From Paludibacter sp. (GTDB taxonomy: Bacteria; Bacteroidota; Bacteroidia; Bacteroidales; Paludibacteraceae), in the NCBI RefSeq assembly GCF_009712605.1, contig NZ_WASO01000009.1:279408-343407 (forward strand): a DNA stretch of 64,000 nt, in the 5' to 3' direction. Below the pieces are notes generated by a model that had not been told where the DNA came from, did no database searches, and worked only from the letters and a program-made list of their open reading frames with translations. Of the stretch, positions 46,491 to 56,126 are shown piece by piece. Positions within the stretch are counted from its first letter, which is position 1. Every line of letters starts with the position of its first letter. The position numbers and the translations under genes are program-made.

Positions 46491-46987
46491 TACAACAGAG
46501 AAAGAGATTCTTTTCCTGCAATTTTAGCTTCGTGCTCCAACAGCCAGGCTTTACGCCATAAGCCACCGGCATAACCGACCAACTTTCCGTCTGCTCCTAT
46601 CACGCGATGACAGGGAACAACTATTGCTATCGGATTGTGATTATTGGCGTTTCCAACAGCTCTCTGACCATTTGGAGTACCAATCTCTTCAGCAATTTTA
46701 CCGTAACTGACCTGTTCTGCAAAAGGAATATCCCTCAGCGAATCCCAAACTTTCTGCTGGAACTTTGTACCATCCATCTGAACAGGCACTGAAAATGCAG
46801 TCAGAGTTCCCCGAAAATACTCGTGCAATTGGTTTATGCACATTTCCACCGGTTTGGTTAGTTCGCCTTCCACATAATATTCATGCTTATCGTCGAACTC
46901 CACAGCCGTTACAGCCTCGGCATTACCCTTAATGCGCAAGGTTCCTACAGGCGTATTGATTAATCGAATGCAGCTTGTTTCAACCAT
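46490..46987 (-). CDS. ogt: Methylated-DNA-protein cysteine methyltransferase
   Basis: Ogt/MGMT removes O6-alkyl groups from guanine in a suicide reaction. The 165-residue protein has the active-site motif IVVPCHRVIGADGKLVGYAGG and the DNA-binding helix VSYGKIAEEIGTPNGQRAVG with the Arg finger. The N-terminal domain lacks the Ada metal-binding module. I chose the start at 46987 (MVETSCIR), which overlaps the dihydroorotase stop by 8 bp; the longer frame to 47023 would lie entirely inside pyrC. Translational coupling with pyrC is likely. Confidence 0.93.
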   Translation of the reverse strand: MVETSCIRLINTPVGTLRIKGNAEAVTAVEFDDKHEYYVEGELTKPVEMCINQLHEYFRGTLTAFSVPVQMDGTKFQQKVWDSLRDIPFAEQVSYGKIAEEIGTPNGQRAVGNANNHNPIAIVVPCHRVIGADGKLVGYAGGLWRKAWLLEHEAKIAGKESLSLL

Positions 46988-48332
46988 TGAATAGCAATTC
47001 TTTTCCTTTATGGGATTCGTCAAAAACCCCGTTGTTGTATACTAGCTTTCCATTTACAAACGTGTGTGTGATACGGGCATGAAACTCCTGACCTTCGAAA
47101 GGAGACCATCCGCATTTTGAAAGAACATTTCCGGAATCTACTGTCCAAGGATAATTGGGATTTACCAATACCAGGTCAGCATAATAACCTTTACGGACAA
47201 ATCCTCTTTTTTGTATTTTGAACAAAGTTGCCGGCGCATAGCACATCTTTTCAAGTGCTTTTTCCACCGTAAAATGACCATTTCGAGCCATTTCGAGCAT
47301 AGCAGGCAATGAATGCTGAATCAATGGGATACCCGATGCGGCCTGCAAGCAACCTCCTTCTTTATCAGAAAGTAAATGTGGCGCATGGTCTGTTGCAACA
47401 GTATCCAGCTTATTAGTCGTAAGCGCCTGAATAAGTGCTTTTTTATCAGCTTCTGTTTTTATCGCAGGATTACATTTAACCCGGGCTCCCCGTGTTTCGT
47501 AATCACGATTATCAAACCACAAATAATGCACGCAACCTTCGGCTGTAATCTGTTTTTCGGCTAAAGGCTTTCCGGCCTCAAACAATGCCAGTTCATGCGC
47601 TGTGCTTACATGTGCTATATGCAGACGGGTCTTGTATTTCAAAGCCATTTCCACTGCAGCGGCAGTCGACTTGTAGCATGCTTCGCCGGAACGAATAAGA
47701 TGATGGTTCGGAATTGGGATATTTTCGCCAAATTGAGCTTTGTATGTATCAATATTGCGCTGAATAGTACCCATATCTTCGCAATGAGCCATCAGCATCA
47801 ATGGTGATTCGGCAAACAACCACTGCAAAAATTCTTTATCATCCACCTGCATATTGCCGGTTGAAGCGCCGAGAAATACTTTCACACCAGGAATCCGCTT
47901 AGGATCTGCATTTTTTATCTCGTCTTTGTTTTCGTTAGTTGCTCCAAGGTAAAAAGTATAGTTAGCAAACGATTTTTCTGAAGCCAATCGGCTCTTTTCG
48001 TCCCACAATGCCAAAGTCGTAGTTTGAGGCACCGTATTGGGCATATCGAAAAACGACGTAACACCACCGGCTACAGCCGCTTTGGATTCTGTGTACAAAT
48101 CGGCTTTCTGAGTCAGACCCGGCTCCCTGAAATGTACATGAGTATCAATCACTCCCGGGAGTAGCCATAAATCCGACGCATCTATTACGGTATTGTTTTG
48201 CAAGATGCTTTCTGGCACTTCTCCCTTAAATATTTCTGCAATAAACTCACCTTCAATCCGAAGGGATCCTCTGAAGGTGTTTTTTTCGGTAAAAATTTTA
48301 GCGTTGTGAACTAAGATTCCTTTCTGGCTCAT
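46980..48332 (-). CDS. pyrC: Dihydroorotase, class I
   Basis: The enzyme closes N-carbamoyl-aspartate to dihydroorotate in pyrimidine synthesis. The 450-residue amidohydrolase has the metal motif GVIDTHVHFREPG, the VKVFLGASTGNM segment, LHIAHVST, and the catalytic Asp in ATDHAPH, then a C-terminal composite-barrel end (FVNGKLVYNNG). The family also contains allantoinases, but the EPG after DTHVHFR and the lack of purine genes favour dihydroorotase. The start at 48332 (MSQKGILVHN) fits the usual N-terminus; 14 more residues are possible. Confidence 0.9.
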   Translation of the reverse strand: MSQKGILVHNAKIFTEKNTFRGSLRIEGEFIAEIFKGEVPESILQNNTVIDASDLWLLPGVIDTHVHFREPGLTQKADLYTESKAAVAGGVTSFFDMPNTVPQTTTLALWDEKSRLASEKSFANYTFYLGATNENKDEIKNADPKRIPGVKVFLGASTGNMQVDDKEFLQWLFAESPLMLMAHCEDMGTIQRNIDTYKAQFGENIPIPNHHLIRSGEACYKSTAAAVEMALKYKTRLHIAHVSTAHELALFEAGKPLAEKQITAEGCVHYLWFDNRDYETRGARVKCNPAIKTEADKKALIQALTTNKLDTVATDHAPHLLSDKEGGCLQAASGIPLIQHSLPAMLEMARNGHFTVEKALEKMCYAPATLFKIQKRGFVRKGYYADLVLVNPNYPWTVDSGNVLSKCGWSPFEGQEFHARITHTFVNGKLVYNNGVFDESHKGKELLFNG

Positions 48333-48442
48333 TTTTATTCCGTTTCGAAGAGAATGAGTAATATTAACGCTCAAATGTGGCGTATATTACTTAACTAAAG
48401 GTTAATAGTGAACATCTGTTCCTAAAACAGAAGGATGTGTGA

Positions 48443-48471
48443 CAAAATTACAAAAAACTTATTGCGAACAA
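48443..48471 (-). promoter_or_regulatory. pyrC promoter
   Basis: Minus-strand TTG (48471-48469), an 18-bp spacer and TAATTTTG (48450-48443) match the Bacteroidota consensus. The leader to the start at 48332 would be about 100 nt. Confidence 0.5.
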
Positions 48472-48512
48472 TACTATTTTCAACAAAAAGTTGAAAGTTT
48501 TTTGCGAATTGG

Positions 48513-48551
48513 ATAAAAAATGCCGGACACTATTCACAAAACAGGCCGGCA
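48513..48551 (-). terminator. Terminator of the mannan operon
   Basis: On the minus strand TGCCGG (48551-48546) and CCGGCA (48526-48521) form a 6-bp stem, directly followed by TTTTTT. It lies 29 bp past the epimerase stop and upstream of the pyrC promoter. Confidence 0.7.
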
Positions 48552-48579
48552 ATATAGTTACACCAATTTCAAAAAGAAC

Positions 48580-49761
48580 TCAGAAGTGCTCAATCAGCTC
48601 CATACACATCCTTCCATTGTGATACGGACACTTCCAGAAACCGGCTTTATCATCAGAAGTATTAACACTTCCATCGGCTTTTACGCTCCAATACCATTCT
48701 CCATTGTCTCTATCAATCAAATTGCTTTTGATATAATTCCAGCAATTCTTCGCTTTTTCGAGATACTCTTCTCTGCCGTATAAGCGATAGGCGTACCAGA
48801 AACCCACGACAGCTTCGGCCTGCACCCACCAGTGGCGATCAGCATCGACATGTCCCGTCGCAAGATTCTTTTCATATATAAGGCTTCCATCGGGTTGGAG
48901 TCCTTCCGATGCTGCTTTCACAATAGAAGGAATAACAGCAATGACTCTGTCTGTAAGATCCGTTTCTCCAAGAACCACAGCAGCTTCATAAAGCAACCAG
49001 GATGCTTCGATATCGTGACCGTAAGAGAAAATGTTTTGTTTGTTATGCCATTGTTCATCAAAAAAGAGCTGCAAGTGCCCGGAAGGTGACAGTATTTTGT
49101 CCAAAAACAATTCAATCAGGTTCCGTAAACTGCTTTTCAGTTCTGCTGTAGGCCAAATCCGGTAAAGATTGGTATATGGCTCCAAGATATGCAAATGAGT
49201 ATTCATTGTTTTCTTCTCATTTGCATCTCTATCGCTCAAACGCATATCTGCAATTTCACCCCATTCGCCCGTAAATGCTTCCTGATAGCCGTTCAGGGTC
49301 TGATCAAAACTATACTTTTCGATAAGCTGATATAATTCGACAGCCTTTTCCAACGCATCGCTATCTCCGGTAGCACGGGCATATTCGCTTAGTCCGTAAA
49401 TAGCAAAGCCCTGGGCATATATTTGTTTCTTTTTATCCAACGGAATACCATCGGCAGCCAATTGCCAAAAGATTCCACCCTGTTCATTATCCCAAAAATA
49501 AGTCAACAGGTATTCTTTTGCACGCGTAGCCGTTTCGAGATATTCCGGTTTGTTGAACAAACGGTATGCCGCAGAAAAAGTCCATAAAATACGGGCATTC
49601 AGAATGGCTCCTTTAGGGGCATCTGCATGTTTATCCCCATTTCCTGAAACCCTGCCGATAAAACCTCCGTTATCAGTATCGACAACGTTGTTTATCCAAA
49701 ACGGCAGGATATTCAGGCACAATTCATCAACAAATTCTTGTTTGGCAATTTCTTCCATCAA
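48580..49761 (-). CDS. Mannobiose/cellobiose 2-epimerase (AGE family)
   Basis: The 393-residue (alpha/alpha)6-barrel enzyme is of the N-acylglucosamine 2-epimerase superfamily. NARILWTFSAAYRLF, MNTHLHILEPYTNLYRIWP, FSYGHDIEASWLLYEA and HWWVQAEAVVGFWYAYRL supply the conserved catalytic histidines of cellobiose 2-epimerases. In this context it should turn beta-1,4-mannobiose into mannosylglucose for the GH130 phosphorylase, as in Bacteroides fragilis (established pathway; assignment here by gene context). There is no signal peptide, so it is cytoplasmic. It is the last gene of the operon, 2 bp after the transporter. Confidence 0.92.
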   Translation of the reverse strand: MMEEIAKQEFVDELCLNILPFWINNVVDTDNGGFIGRVSGNGDKHADAPKGAILNARILWTFSAAYRLFNKPEYLETATRAKEYLLTYFWDNEQGGIFWQLAADGIPLDKKKQIYAQGFAIYGLSEYARATGDSDALEKAVELYQLIEKYSFDQTLNGYQEAFTGEWGEIADMRLSDRDANEKKTMNTHLHILEPYTNLYRIWPTAELKSSLRNLIELFLDKILSPSGHLQLFFDEQWHNKQNIFSYGHDIEASWLLYEAAVVLGETDLTDRVIAVIPSIVKAASEGLQPDGSLIYEKNLATGHVDADRHWWVQAEAVVGFWYAYRLYGREEYLEKAKNCWNYIKSNLIDRDNGEWYWSVKADGSVNTSDDKAGFWKCPYHNGRMCMELIEHF

Positions 49762-49763
49762 TT

Positions 49764-51188
49764 TTAGTTTACAGTAGAAAGACCTCTTTTCTGATTCAGC
49801 ATTTCAGCATTTTCTTTGACTTTTTTGTCGGAAAGAGGATAAAACAACATACCTACAAACGCCAGTACACAACAAATAGACGGGATAAGACTAATCATAA
49901 TATGCTCTCCAAAAATTGTCTGACTGCTTTGTTGTGCTGCATTCGGAACGTAATTAAACAGAGCCAGTATCCATCCGCCAAGAGCTGATCCTAAAGCCCA
50001 GCCCAGTTTTTGAGACATCGACGATGAAGAGAAAATCAAACCCGTTGCACGACGTCCGGTGAGCAATTCCTGATGATCGACGATATCGGCAAACATAGAC
50101 CACAGCAGTGGCAATACATAGCCGGCAAACATGGAAATAATAAATTGGAAAGTCAGGATAAGTCCTATACTATTAGGTATAAAGTAGAATCCGATACTGA
50201 AGATACCTGCCAGCAAAATAGAGATCATGTATGTTCTCTTTTTTCCATATTTTGCCGAGAGAGATGGCGCTACCATTACCCCTAAGAGATTAGCTGCCTG
50301 GCCAACCAAGAAATAGATGGTAGTCATATCCCATCCGGTAGCCTCAACCCGGTAGTTCATTTTTACATAATCTCTAAAGAAGTAAATAGCAACACTATCG
50401 CGTATTGCATTGAATAACAAAGCCGCTAGTCCGGTTCCAACCAAAATCCACCATGGAGAATTATGGAACAAATTTTTCAAATCCTGCTTGATAGAAACAT
50501 GCTTTTCGCTCTCGATTTGTACTACACGTTCTTTCGTCCAGCTGAAACACAGCAGAAATAAAACGACACAGATGGCTCCAATTGCGCCAACACCCATTAC
50601 CCAACCGACAGGCGAAGTGCTAACGGTAGCATCCGCAGCATGTTTTGCATTTTCGAGGCTTTGAGGGTTAAATGTTTTTGCAAAGAAATCGATCATCGGC
50701 TGCAACAGCATAAATGTCACAAAACTTCCGATAAAGGCGAACGACATACGGTAGGACGAGAGAGAATTTCTTTCGGTAGGATCAGCTGATATGGCGCCCA
50801 GCAATGAAGCATATGGCACATTGATGAGTGAATAAACAATCATCATCAATGAATAGGTTACATAAGCATAAATGAGCTTGGCAGTTTGCCCGAAATCTGG
50901 AGCAAAGAATGTAATCATTCCCATCACTGCGAAAGGAATGGCAAACCACAATAAGAAAGGACGATATTTACCCCAACGTGATTTCGTTCGGTCGGCTTTT
51001 ATGCCTACAAAGACATCAAAAAATGAGTCCCACAAACGAGCAACCAAAAACATGGTTCCCGCTGCCTTTGCTGTTATGCCAAACACATCGGTATAAAAAA
51101 ACAAAGAGTACATTCCGAATATTTTCCAGAACATAGAGGAGGCTGCGTCGCCAAAGCCATAGCCGATTTTTTCTTTCAGTTTTATCAT
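49764..51188 (-). CDS. GPH-family sugar:cation symporter
   Basis: The 474-residue protein has twelve hydrophobic helices and the glycoside-pentoside-hexuronide signature: KIGYGFGDAASSMFWKIFG near the N-terminus, LWDSFFDVFVGIKADRTKSR and GKYRPFLLWFAIPFAVMG, where the Asp is linked to cation coupling. Related transporters carry beta-mannobiose or mannosylglucose in mannan loci, which is the expected substrate here. It is co-transcribed with the epimerase (2-bp gap) and GH27 (47-bp gap). Confidence 0.92.
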   Translation of the reverse strand: MIKLKEKIGYGFGDAASSMFWKIFGMYSLFFYTDVFGITAKAAGTMFLVARLWDSFFDVFVGIKADRTKSRWGKYRPFLLWFAIPFAVMGMITFFAPDFGQTAKLIYAYVTYSLMMIVYSLINVPYASLLGAISADPTERNSLSSYRMSFAFIGSFVTFMLLQPMIDFFAKTFNPQSLENAKHAADATVSTSPVGWVMGVGAIGAICVVLFLLCFSWTKERVVQIESEKHVSIKQDLKNLFHNSPWWILVGTGLAALLFNAIRDSVAIYFFRDYVKMNYRVEATGWDMTTIYFLVGQAANLLGVMVAPSLSAKYGKKRTYMISILLAGIFSIGFYFIPNSIGLILTFQFIISMFAGYVLPLLWSMFADIVDHQELLTGRRATGLIFSSSSMSQKLGWALGSALGGWILALFNYVPNAAQQSSQTIFGEHIMISLIPSICCVLAFVGMLFYPLSDKKVKENAEMLNQKRGLSTVN

Positions 51189-51235
51189 GGTAAAGGTTTA
51201 TGAAAAAGAGGTTCCTACAGGGAATCTCTCTAAGG

Positions 51236-52453
51236 TTATTCTTTTCTGTACAATTTCAGGCACAAAACATCGTGAGTCGGGATCACCGCTTTTAACGGCT
51301 TGCGGGTATCACCACCTTCTTTGTTTTGCCAAATATCTTTTATTTTGAATATCTCTTTAGATGTATTGAATTCTCGCTGGCTAAGAGAGTCCGTCACGGA
51401 CATGGATTTCCAGTCAAGATCAACCGAACGGGATACTTTAGAACGGTTCAGCAAACAAACGGCCCATTTGCCTCCGCAAAGTGGCTTCATCCAGGTTTCC
51501 ACGCTATCTTTCGCAGCAAATTTGAATCCCTGAATACCAAGTGTATCCTGATTGATGGCAATTGCTTCTTTGTTGGTGAGTATTGCTTTGGTTTCAGGAG
51601 ACATATTGCGCAAGTCATTCCCTGCAATCAAAGGAGCTGCCAACATACACCACATGGTAAAATGAGCCTTGTCTTCATTTGCCGGCATTCCATTGCCAAC
51701 TTCGAGCATATCGGGATCGTTCCAGTGATCAGGCCCCGCAAATTTACGTAATCCATTTTGCATATCAAGTATTTGAAGCACTCCATTTGCAAACCAGTTA
51801 CCATTATTTTTTTTGCAATCGAAGCAATTATAAATATCTCCGGTAGTCCGCCACAAATGTCCAACCGCTGCACCCCATAGCCAGGGCTTATTATTGCCCC
51901 ATTCGCACAAGCTGAAAACAATTGGTCTTCCCGCAGCAAAAAGAGCATCGCGCATAGTGGAATAAGCCTCTTCCGCATTCATTTTACCGGTGTTGCACCA
52001 ATCGTATTTCAGATAATCGACGCCCCATTTTGCATACATCAAAGCATCCTGATACTCATGTCCCCGACCGGCAGGACGACCGGCACAGGTCTTATCTCCG
52101 GCACAAGAATAGATGCCGAATTTTAAGCCTTTAGAATGAACATAGTCAGCCAAGGCTTTAATTCCGGATGGAAAACGTTGCGGATCAGGAACGATAAACC
52201 CAAGACTATCCCTGCTCACCTGCCAGCAATCGTCAATCACAATATATTGATAACCGGCCTCTTTCAACCCTGAAGCCGCCATAGCATCTGCCTCTTCCCG
52301 AATCATTTTCTCGCTCACATCACAAGCAAATTTATTCCAGCTATTCCAGCCCATCGGAGGAGTTTTAGCCAATCCCTGAAATTTTTGTGCTTGCAAGGGA
52401 TAAAGTGCCAGTAAAAACAGCACCGGCAATAGGAGTTTAGTTTGTATTTTCAT
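51236..52453 (-). CDS. GH27 alpha-galactosidase
   Basis: It removes alpha-1,6-galactose side chains from galactomannan. The 405-residue protein has a signal peptide (about 1-22, LLALYPLQAQ) and the GH27 barrel: TPPMGWNSWNKF, YIVIDDCWQ, nucleophile D151 in YLKYDWC, and acid/base Asp in WNDPDMLEVGNG. A C-terminal beta-domain follows. It lies between the GH130 and transporter genes, a position not occupied in the four-gene B. fragilis core as I recall it, so it may be an insertion that widened substrate range. A small hairpin (CATGGG/CCCATG near 52517) lies upstream. Confidence 0.95.
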   Translation of the reverse strand: MKIQTKLLLPVLFLLALYPLQAQKFQGLAKTPPMGWNSWNKFACDVSEKMIREEADAMAASGLKEAGYQYIVIDDCWQVSRDSLGFIVPDPQRFPSGIKALADYVHSKGLKFGIYSCAGDKTCAGRPAGRGHEYQDALMYAKWGVDYLKYDWCNTGKMNAEEAYSTMRDALFAAGRPIVFSLCEWGNNKPWLWGAAVGHLWRTTGDIYNCFDCKKNNGNWFANGVLQILDMQNGLRKFAGPDHWNDPDMLEVGNGMPANEDKAHFTMWCMLAAPLIAGNDLRNMSPETKAILTNKEAIAINQDTLGIQGFKFAAKDSVETWMKPLCGGKWAVCLLNRSKVSRSVDLDWKSMSVTDSLSQREFNTSKEIFKIKDIWQNKEGGDTRKPLKAVIPTHDVLCLKLYRKE

Positions 52454-52558
52454 TTGTAAATAATTTTGATTTTAAATAACAAATAGCATTCTTCATTGAA
52501 AGCTACACGCTCCATACATGGGTTGTTAGCCCATGCACAGAGAATGTCCGTTCACCAA

Positions 52559-53725
52559 TCAATCTATAATCTTATTGTTATCAATCAATTTATTTATAGT
52601 TTCTACGGAAGTCGCAGACCGAAGCCCGTCAACCGGCGTATTCAGGCAATAGTCTACCAGCCTTTCAACAGTAGAAACAGCCACATGCAATCTGGTATCT
52701 GAGGAAGCATAATAGATAAATACTGTTCCGTCTTCATCGGCAATCCAACCATTTGAAAACAAAACATTGGAAACATCGCCCACACGTTCTTCTCCTTCGG
52801 GAGCCATAAAATAACCACCCGGAGATGCGATCAGTTTGGTCGGGTCTTCCAAATCGGTCATGTACATGTACAACACATAGCGCAAACCGGCAGCACAACC
52901 TCTTACACCATGAGCCAAATGGAGCCAGCCTTTTGATGTCTTAATAGGATGTGGACCTTCTCCATTTTTAAGCTCTTTGATGGTATGGTAGTAGCGATGA
53001 TCTATAATAGTTTCATCCTTCACTTCGGCATGTTCAATATCGTCTACCAGTCCCCAACCAATTCCACCTCCGCTGCCGGCATCAATGAAACCATCCTGCG
53101 GACGGGTATAAAATGCATATTTACCATTCACAAATTCAGGATGCAACACCACATTACGTTGTTGGCTTTTCGATTTAAGATCGGGCAGACGTTCCCAGGT
53201 CTCGAAATCTTTGGTGCGGGCAATTGCAGCAGCAGCTACGGCAGAAGAAAGATCGCCGGCAGGAGCGTTCGGATCTTTTCGTTCGCTACAGAACACGCCA
53301 TAAATCCAGCCATCCTCATGAGCAGTCAAACGCATATCATAAATATTCGTATCCGGTTCTTCAGTTTCCGGCATCGTAACAGGTCGTTCCCAAAAGCGAA
53401 AATTATCCACGCCATTAGGACTTTCGGCCACTGCAAAAAAGGATTTACGGTCAGCACCTTCAACTCGGGCAACCACAATATACTTACCATTCCATTTAAT
53501 GGCTCCGGCATTAAACACGCCATTCATCATAATCCGCTCCATTAAAAACGGATTGGTGGCCGGATTCAGGTCATAACGCCATGTGATGGGAGTATGATCT
53601 GCTGTTAAAACCGGATTTTTATAACGTTGTAATAATCCATAATGACCAATTGGTTCGTTTTTGCTCGACAACAAAGACTCGTGTTGTTGCATCAGGTGGT
53701 TCAGAGAAGCTTGAAATTCGCTCAT
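52559..53725 (-). CDS. GH130 mannosylglucose phosphorylase
   Basis: By homology it phosphorolyses 4-O-beta-D-mannosyl-D-glucose to mannose-1-phosphate and glucose. The 388-residue five-bladed propeller protein has the GH130_1 landmarks [20 protein letters not shown] (catalytic Asp region), [40 protein letters not shown] and [14 protein letters not shown]-type [14 protein letters not shown] at the end. There is no signal peptide, so it is cytoplasmic. The start is the ATG at 53725; an in-frame TTG two codons upstream is unlikely. Together with the epimerase it defines the mannan catabolic pathway. Confidence 0.93.
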   Translation of the reverse strand: MSEFQASLNHLMQQHESLLSSKNEPIGHYGLLQRYKNPVLTADHTPITWRYDLNPATNPFLMERIMMNGVFNAGAIKWNGKYIVVARVEGADRKSFFAVAESPNGVDNFRFWERPVTMPETEEPDTNIYDMRLTAHEDGWIYGVFCSERKDPNAPAGDLSSAVAAAAIARTKDFETWERLPDLKSKSQQRNVVLHPEFVNGKYAFYTRPQDGFIDAGSGGGIGWGLVDDIEHAEVKDETIIDHRYYHTIKELKNGEGPHPIKTSKGWLHLAHGVRGCAAGLRYVLYMYMTDLEDPTKLIASPGGYFMAPEGEERVGDVSNVLFSNGWIADEDGTVFIYYASSDTRLHVAVSTVERLVDYCLNTPVDGLRSATSVETINKLIDNNKIID

Positions 53726-53779
53726 GTTCAATGGTTCTTTTTATTATATTATTTGATTAGATGGGTCTTATTTGGGTAC

Positions 53780-54889
53780 TTACTTATACATCGGAGGCAG
53801 CTTGCTTTCAAAAATCACGTTAGCTTTATTTTTGAAAAGAATAAAATCATCTGCACTTGCCTGACCCGGATAAGGTGCATAAAAGTGTCCGGGTTTATCA
53901 CATGCATTTCTCCAAACCAGAAAATATGCAATCGGATTTCCGGATATCGCTTTGTAAATCACATTTGTCCACCAGTCTTTAAGAGGCAGTGACTCGATGC
54001 CGGTTTCACTTAAAACTGCCACTTTGTTCTTTGCGGCAGCAGCAGCTGTCATAAAATTCAATGTATTGTGTACTTCATTAATAAACTTACTTGTTGCCTG
54101 TTCTCCACCATAATGGTAAATATCAACTCCCAACACGTCCACCATATTATCGCCCGGATAACGCTCAAAATATTGTGCTGCATCCGGTGCAGAAGCCGGA
54201 GAGTAGATAAAAAGTAAGTTATGAAGCTTCTTTGTTTTAATCAGATAATTAACCGTATACTTCCATAGAGCTGTATATTCCTGTACGGTACACTGTTTGC
54301 TGCCCCACCAGAACCATGCTCCTGTATGCTCATGATAAGGCCGGAGCAAAACAGGAATAGGAGTGCCTTTATCATCTTTAAGGCTTTTCAGAAAAGCTGC
54401 CAAACGATTTAGCCATTGTTGAAACAAAGCGTTTTTCGAGCCTCCGGGCAAAGCGCTCTTCACGGCTTCTGTCGTATTGCAATTCCAGGCGTTTCCTCCC
54501 AGCGGGTTATTGACGTGCCAACTAATTGTATTGACTCCGCCACGTTTATAAACCTCCTTAATCCGAAGGCGCATTGTATCAAAACATACCGAATCAAGAG
54601 AATGCGAATGTTCAAGTTCAATATTTCCCAATTCCCAACCAAATACGGAAGGATAATCTCCGGAAACACTCTTTACATCCGAGCGTCCCGCATCATATTT
54701 CCAACCGACTCCGTACAAAGCATCGTCCTGATGTCCGAACATGAACCCTTTGGATGCTATCTTTTTAAGGTTAGCAAACAGGGCTTTTGTTTCTTTAGTC
54801 GCATTCGCGTCTACAGTAGCCGATTTAGCCATTGCGGGCATCGTTACGCACATCATACTCAGGATTGCAGGAATCAGTCGGATTTTCAT
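53780..54889 (-). CDS. GH26 beta-mannanase
   Basis: This endo-acting or mannobiose-releasing mannanase has 369 residues with a signal peptide (about 1-21, SMMCVTMPAMA). The GH26 catalytic pair is visible: acid/base E187 in RPYHEHTGAWFWWG and nucleophile E295 in VLSETGIESL; the HVNNPLGG segment also fits the family. Single catalytic domain, no carbohydrate-binding module. Cellular site is the periplasm or outside. It matches ManA of the B. fragilis locus in position. Confidence 0.95.
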   Translation of the reverse strand: MKIRLIPAILSMMCVTMPAMAKSATVDANATKETKALFANLKKIASKGFMFGHQDDALYGVGWKYDAGRSDVKSVSGDYPSVFGWELGNIELEHSHSLDSVCFDTMRLRIKEVYKRGGVNTISWHVNNPLGGNAWNCNTTEAVKSALPGGSKNALFQQWLNRLAAFLKSLKDDKGTPIPVLLRPYHEHTGAWFWWGSKQCTVQEYTALWKYTVNYLIKTKKLHNLLFIYSPASAPDAAQYFERYPGDNMVDVLGVDIYHYGGEQATSKFINEVHNTLNFMTAAAAAKNKVAVLSETGIESLPLKDWWTNVIYKAISGNPIAYFLVWRNACDKPGHFYAPYPGQASADDFILFKNKANVIFESKLPPMYK

Positions 54890-54920
54890 TTCAATTTATT
54901 TTCAACAATTGATATTAGAT

Positions 54921-56054
54921 TTACTCAACCACCTTATTGGTCATTGGCCAACCCAAAATGGTGGACAGGTGAGGAATAAGTATAGAGGCCATTTTCTTTT
55001 GTCCTTCATAGTTCGGGTGCATACATGCTCCGAAATCTGTAGCTACATTAAGCAACGAAGGCATTAACCCAACAAAATGGACATTCTTATCATTGCTTTC
55101 TTTTACAACGTGTTGCACATACTGGTAAAGTGTTTCTCCCGACATGCACGATGTCATACAAATCACCGGAATATCACCGTAAACTTTTCTAACGGACGCA
55201 ATTAAAGCAAGATATCCTTTCACGAACTGGTCTTCTGTCGGTGCTATTGCCGGATTGCTCAAATCATTGGTTCCGAGCTTAATGACCACTACGTCAGGCT
55301 TCCACTTTGAGAAATCCCATTCTGCCGCCGGATTAATATCGAAAGTCTGAAAAAACAATCGCTGCATGGTCGTAGCAGGATTAGACATAGGATTTTTGTC
55401 TCCATAATTCCGCACGACGCCACGGCCGGAATGTGCTGTTAAATGATAATCAGCATTAAAGTATCTTGAAACAATCGATGCGTAACTATGGTTGCTGTTC
55501 TCTGTTGACGGCAAAAAAGGAGCCTTCCCGTCTGTCACTTCGGTACCAAAACCACAGGTAATTGAATTGCCGATAAACTCTATTTTACGGGTAGGAGTTC
55601 CGGCGCATTTCTTCAACCCTCCGTTTTTATTTGTCATGAACTGATAAACAGTGGCTGTTCCCTGCTCACCTTCCGTACGTTTGTACAACATCACCTGATG
55701 TGCCGCCGGAGTTGCTTTCGAGACAAGCACAACAACCGTATCCCGGGTCACTTTGAACGTTTTCGCAAGTTTGCTATCTACAAAAAGATCGTAATAATCG
55801 CCTCTGGTGTCGCCTATCTTCACAGCCAGATAACCGCCTGTCACCTGAGTTCTCAGATGCACTCCCGTCCAATCAAACGAGACAGATCCGTTATTCTGAG
55901 CCGTGCGTCCGATATATTCCACATTCGGATCATTTCCGAGAAACACTTTATAACGGGCAGTCGTTTTATTTTGAGCAAAAGCACCCGTTACATTCAACAA
56001 CAACACTCCACATAAAAATGGAATCAGTAAACTGTTTTTCATTCGTTTTTTCAT
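54921..56054 (-). CDS. CE2-type acetyl esterase
   Basis: It would deacetylate mannan or glucomannan. The 377-residue protein has a signal peptide (about 1-28), an N-terminal beta-sandwich (about 30-150: YKVFLGNDPNVEYIGRTA, VSFDWTGVHLRTQVTGGYL) and a C-terminal SGNH hydrolase with catalytic Ser in IEFIGNSITCGFG, KLGTNDLSNP and the late HPNYEGQ. This two-domain order is typical of CE2. A TATCTTTG -7 box at 56089-56082 on the minus strand lies between the longer in-frame start (56084) and this one, so an internal promoter may exist and the start at 56054 is favoured; 56042 is also possible. Confidence 0.88.
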   Translation of the reverse strand: MKKRMKNSLLIPFLCGVLLLNVTGAFAQNKTTARYKVFLGNDPNVEYIGRTAQNNGSVSFDWTGVHLRTQVTGGYLAVKIGDTRGDYYDLFVDSKLAKTFKVTRDTVVVLVSKATPAAHQVMLYKRTEGEQGTATVYQFMTNKNGGLKKCAGTPTRKIEFIGNSITCGFGTEVTDGKAPFLPSTENSNHSYASIVSRYFNADYHLTAHSGRGVVRNYGDKNPMSNPATTMQRLFFQTFDINPAAEWDFSKWKPDVVVIKLGTNDLSNPAIAPTEDQFVKGYLALIASVRKVYGDIPVICMTSCMSGETLYQYVQHVVKESNDKNVHFVGLMPSLLNVATDFGACMHPNYEGQKKMASILIPHLSTILGWPMTNKVVE

Positions 56055-56126
56055 TTGATCATTCGTTTTAAAATTGAATGACAAAGATACATTCTATACT
56101 TTACAACGCCTTGACGGATTACTTTT

